DNA of 64,000 bases from Nitrospira moscoviensis (lineage in GTDB: Bacteria; Nitrospirota; Nitrospiria; Nitrospirales; Nitrospiraceae): the NCBI RefSeq assembly GCF_001273775.1, contig NZ_CP011801.1, forward strand, positions 1,900,001-1,964,000. The letters run 5' to 3'. The notes under the pieces were generated by a model. That model saw only the letters and a program-made list of their open reading frames with translations. It was not told the DNA's origin and made no database searches. Positions 57,947-64,000 of the stretch are shown here, piece after piece. The stretch's first letter is position 1, and every line of letters starts with the position of its first letter. A program made the position numbers and the translations under genes.

Positions 57947-59221
57947 TCACGCGTCGAACTCACTGTAGGCCACGATCCGGCCGGTCTCGGCCCGCGCCGG
58001 CTTGGCGATCTCTCCCGCGACAGTGCCGCGCCGGACCACGTTCCCGCCCGCTCCCTTGGCTTCATAGAGCGCGCGGTACGCGGCTTTGATCACCAGGCTG
58101 AGCGACGACTTGCCTGTTCCCGCCTCGGCGACGCCGATGCTCGCGGTGAGGGGCAGGGTTTCCGTGCCCGATCGCGAGCCTTCCCAGACCCGCTCGCCCC
58201 GCACATACCCTTCAAACTGGTCCACCGCTTTGCGGATCGCCTCCAGCGTGACGAGGGTGTCTGTCGCCGTCTTGCGGGGAAAGAGGATGGTGATCTCTTC
58301 GCCGGCCAATCGATAGACCTGGCCCTGCCCCGCCGCCGCTTGGATCTTGGGCGCCACCAGACGCAGCAATTGCTCGCTGACCGGCTTGCCATGTTGGTTG
58401 CCGTACTGTTTCAGTTGATCCAGGCCGACGATCGCCACCGTGTATTTGGCGCCGAGGCCCGCGAGAGCCTCTTCATAGGCCTGTTTGCCGAGCAGCCCGG
58501 TGAGCTCGTCGCGATACGCCCGCTCATGCGAGGCCTGCACCAACGTCAGGAACAGGATGAGCCCGGCCGCCGAAAAAAAGTTCGTCGGCGTCCATCCATA
58601 CTGAAGTCCGTGCAACGCCGTGAATGAAGCCGTCAACGCCCAGAGCGCGCCGGCGTCAAGCGGATTGCGCTCGCAGGCGAACCGGACCCCGATCATCGCC
58701 AGGGCGCCGAGGAACGCGAGCAGCGCCGGCTGCGTCACCTGGGACCACGCGGTCAGGGAAGCGGGCAGGAGCGGCTGGCGCAGCGCGCGCGCGAGGTCCG
58801 CCTGATCCGGCAAGGACAGCCACAGCACCAGAAACGGCTGGGCCAGAATCGGCGCCAACCGGACGATGCCGCGCCAGGTCGAAAGGGCTTCGTCCCTGAC
58901 GAGCGAGAGCGCCAGAAGGTTCAAGGGCAGCAGAAAGGCCGTCGCCGCAAAGACCGTCGGTCCCATGGATGCGGGATCAGGGTCGATCGGAGGAAACAGC
59001 AGCAGGCCGCGATCGGCCAAGGCGAGGACGAGGAGCGACAGGATCAATCGACTGCTGGAGACATACCACCCGAACAGGACGCCGAATCCGAGCACGATAG
59101 GGGGCAGGGCACTGATCGGCGTCTGGGCCCATGGCGGCGACCCATGTGGGCGGAGAAATCCTAGGGCGGCGCAGAAGACCAATCCGCCGGGGATGAACAG
59201 CGCAGAAACCGTCTTCAGCAT
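57947..59221 (-). CDS. Membrane protein with degenerate GGDEF domain
   Basis: 424 residues. The first 230 residues hold about seven hydrophobic helices. Then comes a GGDEF fold (YRDELTGLLGKQAYEEALAGL, VAIVGLDQLKQYGNQHG), whose signature reads LAGEEI instead of GG(D/E)EF, about residue 300. The first Gly is lost and the position after EE is Ile rather than Phe. The downstream SIGVAEAG strand is retained. Diguanylate cyclase activity is doubtful; it may bind GTP or act as a membrane receptor. Confidence 0.8.
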   Translation of the reverse strand: MLKTVSALFIPGGLVFCAALGFLRPHGSPPWAQTPISALPPIVLGFGVLFGWYVSSSRLILSLLVLALADRGLLLFPPIDPDPASMGPTVFAATAFLLPLNLLALSLVRDEALSTWRGIVRLAPILAQPFLVLWLSLPDQADLARALRQPLLPASLTAWSQVTQPALLAFLGALAMIGVRFACERNPLDAGALWALTASFTALHGLQYGWTPTNFFSAAGLILFLTLVQASHERAYRDELTGLLGKQAYEEALAGLGAKYTVAIVGLDQLKQYGNQHGKPVSEQLLRLVAPKIQAAAGQGQVYRLAGEEITILFPRKTATDTLVTLEAIRKAVDQFEGYVRGERVWEGSRSGTETLPLTASIGVAEAGTGKSSLSLVIKAAYRALYEAKGAGGNVVRRGTVAGEIAKPARAETGRIVAYSEFDA

Positions 59222-59432
59222 GAAAACCCGGCCCCCTCAAGGGTCTACAAGGCACGCGCGGCGGGAAGGAGCGAGAACCGTACCAGCGGGACCGGCTGTC
59301 ATGAGCAGAATCCGCTAGGAAACTTGGCGGTTGAATGAGAACTTAGGGGAACCGGCGGGGCGCCCCTATCGGCAGCCTGAAGTCGAGAGCGGCCGGATTG
59401 TCCGGTTTTGAACGAACGGAGAGAGATGCCCG

Positions 59433-60623
59433 CTACGTCGAGCGGTCGGCGCAGATGAGCGTTCCGGAAGCGGGATCGATACGGACGGACAATTTTCCTT
59501 CGAGCAAACGCAACAACGTGTCGCCCAAGAGTTCCCGGCGCCAGCCCTTGAGCAAGGGCAGATCGAGTTGGGTGCGATCTTTCGCATCGACCAGCGCTTG
59601 GAGGTCGGCGGTCGTGGCGAGCAATGCGGGAGCGATCTCCTCCTCCAGCGCGCGGGCTTTCATCACGGCTTGCAGGAACTCCACCAAACCGGCGGACTCG
59701 GGCTCGGGTTTGCGCTCTTTCGGCACCTCGGGCCAAGCCGACGGCGGCAGGGCCAATGCCGCCTGGATGGTGCCAAGGATCGCCTCCCCGTTCCGATCGA
59801 CCTCCGATCCATGCAGACCGCGCACGACGCGCAACTCGTGAAGATGGCGCGGCGGATGGCGGGCCAGTTGCAGTAACACCTCGTCGCGCATCACGCGGCC
59901 GCGCGGTACGTTGCGGCGCTTCGCCTCCCCTTCCCGCCACGCCGCCAACTCGCGGAGCACGGCGGCCGATTTCGGTTTCAGCGTATCCCAGCCGCGGACC
60001 CGCTGGTACCGTTCCTGCGGCTCACGTCTCGTGTCGGCCACTGCGCCTTCCAGACGCGAAAATTCTTCATGAACCCATTCCAGCCGTCCCAGTCTGGACA
60101 GGCGTCCGTGCAGGTGGTCATGGATCGCCAGGAGAAAGGTCACGTCCTCCAGCGCATAGGCCAGCTGATCGGGGGAGAGGGGCCGGGCGCTCCAATTCGT
60201 AAAGGTATGGGCCTTGGCCAGCTTGGTGCCGTGGACCCGCTGCACCAGGTTGGAATAGGCCACCTGCGCGCCGAAGCCGACCATGGCGGCGGCGATCTGC
60301 GTATCGAAAAACGGTTTGGGAATTTCTCCGGCATGGACGGCGAAGAGATCCAAATCCTGCCGGCCGGCATGCACCACCTTCTGGATGGCCGGATTGCGGA
60401 TGATGTCCCAGAGCATATCGAGTGGACCCTCGGCCTGCACCGCCGGAAAATCAATCACCGCCGCGGTCGTCTCCGTCGCAACCTGAATCAATTCGAGCTT
60501 CGGCACAAAACTGTCTTCGCCGACGAACTCGGTATCCAGAGCCAGCCGCCGGCTGCCCTTGAGGTGGCCGCACAGCTCGTGGAGAGCCTCCCGGCTCGTA
60601 ATGTAGTGAGGGTGTCGGGACAT
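59433..60623 (-). CDS. rnd: Ribonuclease D
   Basis: 396 residues. 3'-5' exonuclease of tRNA precursors, DEDDy type: Exo I DTEF, Exo II HAGRQDLD and Exo III YALEDVTFLL all present. Two HRDC-like C-terminal regions follow (about 210-290 and 310-385). Ends with ICADRST. The J-domain gene lies 13 bases upstream on the same strand. Confidence 0.95.
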   Translation of the reverse strand: MSRHPHYITSREALHELCGHLKGSRRLALDTEFVGEDSFVPKLELIQVATETTAAVIDFPAVQAEGPLDMLWDIIRNPAIQKVVHAGRQDLDLFAVHAGEIPKPFFDTQIAAAMVGFGAQVAYSNLVQRVHGTKLAKAHTFTNWSARPLSPDQLAYALEDVTFLLAIHDHLHGRLSRLGRLEWVHEEFSRLEGAVADTRREPQERYQRVRGWDTLKPKSAAVLRELAAWREGEAKRRNVPRGRVMRDEVLLQLARHPPRHLHELRVVRGLHGSEVDRNGEAILGTIQAALALPPSAWPEVPKERKPEPESAGLVEFLQAVMKARALEEEIAPALLATTADLQALVDAKDRTQLDLPLLKGWRRELLGDTLLRLLEGKLSVRIDPASGTLICADRST

Positions 60624-60636
60624 GCTTACTCGGTAT

Positions 60637-61266
60637 TCACTCGGCCGGGCTGTAGGGGCGATCGGGAGGCCGCATCGGCTCGGTGTTGGAGAGACTCAGA
60701 TATTCTTTCAGAAACTGGTAGGCCTCCAACATGCGGCGCAGTTCCGGCTCGGAGCTGCGATCGCCGTTGTTCGCATCCGGATGCAATTGCTTGGCCTTGT
60801 GCCGAAACGCCGCCGTGACGTCGGACAGGGAGCTGCCGAATTCCACTCCCATGATCGCGTAGGCGTCCACGGCGTTGTTGACTCCCCCGGAGGGATTGGA
60901 GAGGTCGCCGCCCCCGCCGGCCGCTTTCAGCATGTCGGCCAAGCTGATGCGTTTCCGGCGCCGCCTCGGCCGTTCCCGGATTTCGCTGTCGAACTCGTCC
61001 CACCGGTCCTCGACGAACTCCAGCCTCGATTCGAGCCGCATGGCGCCGGAGAGGTCCCGGACGATGCCCAGCTCCTCTTCGATTTCAATCAGCGACCGGA
61101 TCACTTCCTCTAGCCCCTGTTCCACGCGGAAGAAGCTGTCCACGCGCGCTTCCATCATCGTATCGACGGCCAGCTCCAAGCTGTCCTCGGTTTTCATGCG
61201 CAACGACTCGATGCGCCTTCTCATCCCCCCCTGGAACTTGATGAACTTACTGGTGGAAAAGGGCAT
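60637..61266 (-). CDS. J-domain protein with C-terminal J domain
   Basis: 209 residues from ATG 61266 (MPFSTSKFIKF). The N-terminal 110 residues are helical and charged (EQGLEEVIRSLIEIEEELG). The J domain is at the far end (about 140-205), with the HPD motif in KQLHPDANNGD and its helix II/III segments (DVTAAFRHKAKQ; LRRMLEAYQFLKEYL). The unusual layout suggests a dedicated DnaK co-chaperone tied to a specific client; the client is unknown. Confidence 0.85.
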   Translation of the reverse strand: MPFSTSKFIKFQGGMRRRIESLRMKTEDSLELAVDTMMEARVDSFFRVEQGLEEVIRSLIEIEEELGIVRDLSGAMRLESRLEFVEDRWDEFDSEIRERPRRRRKRISLADMLKAAGGGGDLSNPSGGVNNAVDAYAIMGVEFGSSLSDVTAAFRHKAKQLHPDANNGDRSSEPELRRMLEAYQFLKEYLSLSNTEPMRPPDRPYSPAE

Positions 61267-61309
61267 GGGCCGTCCGAGCTCCGCGCAAGGCGGCATTCTA
61301 GCATAGGCG

Positions 61310-61370
61310 GTTTGTCCGGTTCATTGGGTTTGTCCGGTTGCCTGAAAGGCACCAGAGAAACCGGACAAAC
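61310..61370. repeat. Triple GTTTGTCCGGTT repeat between malic enzyme and J-protein genes
   Basis: The 12-mer is present twice directly (61310-61321 and 61328-61339) and once inverted (61359-61370), the latter pair forming a 12-base stem with an inner GCCT/AGGC stem. It sits in the gap between the malic enzyme stop and the J-protein start. Confidence 0.7.
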
Positions 61371-61395
61371 GAAAACCGAGAACCAGGCTGGGCCC

Positions 61396-62832
61396 TCACT
61401 CAATGAATGATGGGCCCAGCTTGGCGCGCCGGCGGGCGACGCCGGTATCCCGCGCCGCCGCCGCCACGGCCCGCGCCACCCGCGGGACGACTTCTTTGTC
61501 GAAGAGGCTGGGAATAATGTAATCCTCGCTCAAGGCGCCGTCCGGAATCGCATGGGCGATGGCCTGGGCCGCCGCCAGCTTCATGGCTTCGTTGATCTCG
61601 CGGACCTGGACGTCCAAGGCTCCGCGGAAGATGCCGGGAAAGGCCAGCGCATTATTGATTTGATTCGGATAATCCGACCGCCCCGTGGCGAAGATGCGGC
61701 AGTGCGTCATGGCGATCTCGGGCGGCACTTCCGGGTCGGGATTCGCCATGGCGAAGACGATGCGATCGGCGGCCATGAGCTCGAGATCCTCCGCCGTGAG
61801 CAGATGGCCGACCGATAAACCGATGAAGACGTCCGCGCCTTTCAGCGCGTCGCGCAGCGTGCCGGCCGGCTTCCCGCGTGTGAGACAGGGCTCGAGATCG
61901 CCGCGGCAGGCCCGCATCCGCTCGGCCTCACCCGAAAGAATGATGCCCTCCTTGTCGCAGCCGACGAGATGCGACACGCCGGCCGCGAGCAACATCCGGC
62001 AACAGGCCGTGCCCGCCGCCCCCAGTCCATTGACCACGACGCGGACATGGTCGAGCTGCTTCCCTGTGACTCTCAGGGCATTCGTCAGCGCAGCCAGAAT
62101 GACGACCGCGGTGCCGTGTTGGTCGTCGTGCATGACGGGCAGGTCGAGCGAGGCTTTGAGCCGCCGTTCGATCTCAAAACAGCGCGGGGCGCCGATGTCT
62201 TCCAGATTGATCGCGCCGAACCCCGGCGCAATCGCCTGCACCACGCGGACGATCTCGTCCGGCTCTTGCGTGGCGAGACAAATCGGCCAGGCATCGATCC
62301 CCGCCAGCTCCTTGAACAACATCACCTTGCCTTCCATCACCGGCAGCGCAGCTTCAGGACCGAGGTTCCCGAGCCCCAGCACGGCCGATCCATCGGTCAC
62401 GACCGCGACGCTGTTGCTCTTGCTGGTGAAGGCATAGACTTTTGACCGGTCTTTGGCGATGGCCTGAGACACCCGGCCCACCCCGGGCGTATAGACCATG
62501 GAGAGCAGATTGCGCGTGTTCACCGGGAATTTCCCCTGGACGCTGATCTTGCCGCCAAGATGGAGCAGAAAGATCCGGTCGGACGCCGACAGGACCGCCA
62601 CGTCGGGCAAGTCGTTCAGCCGGGCCAGGACACGTTCGCCGTGCGCCTCGTCCTGCACGTCGAACGTCACGTCCCGCACCATGCGCGTTTTCGTCGCCGA
62701 GACGATGTCCACGGCGCCCAGGTTGGCCCGCTCCTCCGCCAGGACCGCTGCCACGCGGGCGAACATGCCCGGCTTATTGGCCAATTCCAGCCGGACGGTG
62801 AGGCGATAGTTCGAATAGGGAATTTCGAGCAT
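61396..62832 (-). CDS. NAD(P)-dependent malic enzyme with N-terminal ACT domain
   Basis: 478 residues from ATG 62832 (MLEIPYSNYRLTVRLEL); the longer upstream frame has no homology. Decarboxylates malate to pyruvate. N-terminal ACT domain of about 75 residues (ANKPGMFARVAAVLAEERA), then the malic enzyme core: YTPGVGRVSQAI, LGNLGPEAALPVMEGK, the EDIGAPRCFEIE metal site, DDQHGTAV and NAD-binding GLGAAGTACC. The ACT domain probably gives amino-acid control. A GGGCCC hairpin spans its stop codon. Confidence 0.92.
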   Translation of the reverse strand: MLEIPYSNYRLTVRLELANKPGMFARVAAVLAEERANLGAVDIVSATKTRMVRDVTFDVQDEAHGERVLARLNDLPDVAVLSASDRIFLLHLGGKISVQGKFPVNTRNLLSMVYTPGVGRVSQAIAKDRSKVYAFTSKSNSVAVVTDGSAVLGLGNLGPEAALPVMEGKVMLFKELAGIDAWPICLATQEPDEIVRVVQAIAPGFGAINLEDIGAPRCFEIERRLKASLDLPVMHDDQHGTAVVILAALTNALRVTGKQLDHVRVVVNGLGAAGTACCRMLLAAGVSHLVGCDKEGIILSGEAERMRACRGDLEPCLTRGKPAGTLRDALKGADVFIGLSVGHLLTAEDLELMAADRIVFAMANPDPEVPPEIAMTHCRIFATGRSDYPNQINNALAFPGIFRGALDVQVREINEAMKLAAAQAIAHAIPDGALSEDYIIPSLFDKEVVPRVARAVAAAARDTGVARRRAKLGPSFIE

Positions 62833-62935
62833 GGTGCTATTGTAGCGCCGAACGGACCGCTGCACTATAGAAAGGCCCTCCTCTCCCCGCCGCCGCGACA
62901 TTTCCAAAGTGGGTGGATAGCGAGCCGAAGGTCTG

Positions 62936-62964
62936 TTGACTTTGGCCGGCAGTTTGGCTTACGC
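62936..62964 (+). promoter_or_regulatory. Candidate promoter of the Lys/Glu-rich exported peptide
   Basis: TTGACT and TTACGC with 17 bases between them, 59 bases before ATG 63024. The -10 box is poor. Confidence 0.35.
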
Positions 62965-63023
62965 TCCGCCCACTTTGCCTGGAGTGGAACGGGCACTATT
63001 TCATAACCAACAGGGGGGGCAGC

Positions 63024-63239
63024 ATGAAGAGTCTGTTGATGGCGGTGATGGCGGTGGCAGTGGCGATCACGTTCAGCGCACCTTCTTTCGCCGGTGAGGA
63101 GAAGAAGAAGGAAGAGAAGAAGGGCGGCCACGTCGTCGTCTACGGCGAAGAGAAGAAGAAGGAAGAAAAGAAGGGCGGTCACGCGGACGAGACCTTCGCC
63201 GACAAGAAGGAAGAAAAGAAGAAAGACGCCGGCAAGTAG
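63024..63239 (+). CDS. Small exported Lys/Glu-rich repeat peptide
   Basis: 71 residues with a GGGGGGG ribosome site. Signal peptide (LLMAVMAVAVAITFSAPSFA-GEE), then a mature part of about 48 residues made of the repeated unit EEKKKEEKKGGH (twice), a third partial EEKKK and an Ala-Gly-Lys end. Highly charged and low complexity, so probably unstructured. His residues after GG could bind metal. I know no family for it. It has its own terminator. Confidence 0.65.
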   Translation: MKSLLMAVMAVAVAITFSAPSFAGEEKKKEEKKGGHVVVYGEEKKKEEKKGGHADETFADKKEEKKKDAGK

Positions 63240-63266
63240 CCCGTCGTTACAACTTCTCAAGGTTCG

Positions 63267-63305
63267 AAAGGCCTATGATCTTCACGATCATAGGCCTTTT
63301 TTCTT
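63267..63305 (+). terminator. Rho-independent terminator of the repeat-peptide gene
   Basis: Perfect 14-base arms AAAGGCCTATGATC and its complement around TTCAC, ending in a T-run (TTTTTTCTT). Strong. Confidence 0.92.
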
Positions 63306-63352
63306 GTCCGCCTCCGTTGACCCCCGTCCGACGCCGATGCTAGCGTGATTCT

Positions 63353-64000
63353 ATGTCTTCCTCCGCGGGCGCTCGACCGAACCGGCTGATCAACGAAACC
63401 AGCCCCTACCTGCTGCAGCATGCCTACAACCCGGTCGACTGGTACCCCTGGGATCCGGAGGCGTTGACGGCCGCCAAGGCGGCGAACAAGCCCATTCTCC
63501 TTTCCATCGGCTATTCCTCCTGCCACTGGTGCCATGTAATGGAGCGCGAGTCCTTCGAAAACGAGGCGATCGCCGCCCTCATGAACCGCCATTTCATCTG
63601 CATCAAAGTGGATCGCGAAGAGCGGCCCGATCTGGATGAAATCTATATGGCGGCCACCGTGGCGATGAACGGCCAGGGAGGCTGGCCGATGACGGTGTTC
63701 CTCACCCCCGACCAGGAGCCCTTCTATGCCGGCACCTATTTTCCGCCGGAAGACCGCTGGGGCCGGCCCGGCTTCGGCACGCTGTTGCAGAAAATCGCCG
63801 ACTATTGGGAGCAGGACAAGGCGGGCGTCACGGCGCAGGGAAAGGAGATGGCCAAGCGTTTGAAGGGCGAAGGCCGCATCCCCTCTCCTGTGTCGGTCAG
63901 CGAGTCGGCGCTCGACGACGCCGTCGCGCAATTCAAGGAGGAGTTCGACCCGAAGCACGGTGGGTTCGGGTCCGCGCCGAAGTTTCCTCCCGCCACCGGC
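63353..64000 (+). CDS. Thioredoxin-fold DUF255 (YyaL/SSP411-like) protein, 3'-truncated by window edge
   Basis: First 216 residues of a longer protein; the frame is still open at the end of the window. Begins with [24 protein letters not shown] and contains the thioredoxin-like site [10 protein letters not shown] (Cys-x2-Cys), then [32 protein letters not shown] and a [11 protein letters not shown] block. The family (DUF255, YyaL) is about 680 residues long with a C-terminal six-hairpin glycosidase-like part, which lies outside this window. Function is not settled. Confidence 0.92.
   Translation, partial: MSSSAGARPNRLINETSPYLLQHAYNPVDWYPWDPEALTAAKAANKPILLSIGYSSCHWCHVMERESFENEAIAALMNRHFICIKVDREERPDLDEIYMAATVAMNGQGGWPMTVFLTPDQEPFYAGTYFPPEDRWGRPGFGTLLQKIADYWEQDKAGVTAQGKEMAKRLKGEGRIPSPVSVSESALDDAVAQFKEEFDPKHGGFGSAPKFPPATG

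Overview
The window reads as chromosomal DNA of a GC-rich, Gram-negative-type bacterium, most likely a Nitrospira-like member of the Nitrospirota. The basis is high GC throughout, lipoprotein and periplasmic signal sequences, a gene set of this style (Mrp/lipA, a ferredoxin-NADP+ reductase-like enzyme, acetyl-CoA carboxylase genes split between loci) and a hairpin repeat family that I associate from memory with Nitrospira genomes. The assignment is inference, because no rRNA or lineage-specific nitrogen-cycle gene lies in the window. I saw no tRNA, rRNA, CRISPR array or intact transposase.

Layout. Bases 1-7.5 kb hold the end of a CPA1 Na+/H+ antiporter, a lipoprotein, a ferritin-like protein, accA and dnaE. 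From about 7.7 to 12.65 kb there is an accessory island between dnaE and purH. It carries a 1088-residue protein with an Hsp90/sacsin-type ATPase domain at its N-terminus and a NOV_C (DUF3883) nuclease-like domain at its C-terminus. Next to it is an unknown 191-residue protein with an R-x4-H motif, and then debris: a frameshifted HicB antitoxin, a broken Xre-type antidote remnant, and short repeats resembling the ends of small transposable elements. Bases 12.7-16.9 kb carry purH, purD, tsaC and a small lipoprotein. Bases 17-19.7 kb carry FmdB and a tightly overlapping rsmD-coaD-aspC unit. Bases 20-25.4 kb carry a zinc-ribbon protein, radC, an EF-G-like GTPase, an HtrA protease and an RCK_C protein. 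Bases 25.6-31 kb carry pgm, a five-gene mrp-Rieske-(two unknown)-lipA operon and a fatty-acid desaturase. Bases 31-37 kb carry putA, an exported protein, an SDR, bioD and thiE.

Bases 37-50.5 kb are one long minus-strand run read in the order clpC, tsaD, hflX, nth, yicC-like, gmk, rpoZ, coaBC, TPR protein, aroQ, efp, accB, accC, thiE, with many overlapping stop/start codons. clpC has its own good promoter and a strong terminator. Bases 50.7-57.2 kb carry nadK, a ferredoxin-NADP+ reductase-like flavoprotein, fumC, hsp20, gltA and small exported proteins. Bases 57-64 kb carry a zinc-ribbon protein, an ArsC/Spx-like protein, a membrane protein with a degenerate GGDEF domain, rnd, a J-domain protein, an ACT-malic enzyme, a Lys/Glu-rich exported peptide and the start of a thioredoxin-fold DUF255 protein.

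Most of the window is housekeeping: fatty-acid carboxylation (accA, accB, accC), purine synthesis (purH, purD), cofactors (coaD, coaBC, lipA, bioD, thiE, nadK), t6A tRNA modification (tsaC, tsaD), central carbon (gltA, fumC, malic enzyme, pgm) and protein quality control (clpC, htrA, hsp20). The most unusual parts are the NOV-like island, an apparent ATT start codon for hflX fused to the tsaD stop codon, and two copies of a roughly 120-bp palindromic repeat that sit in purH-purD and accB-accC.
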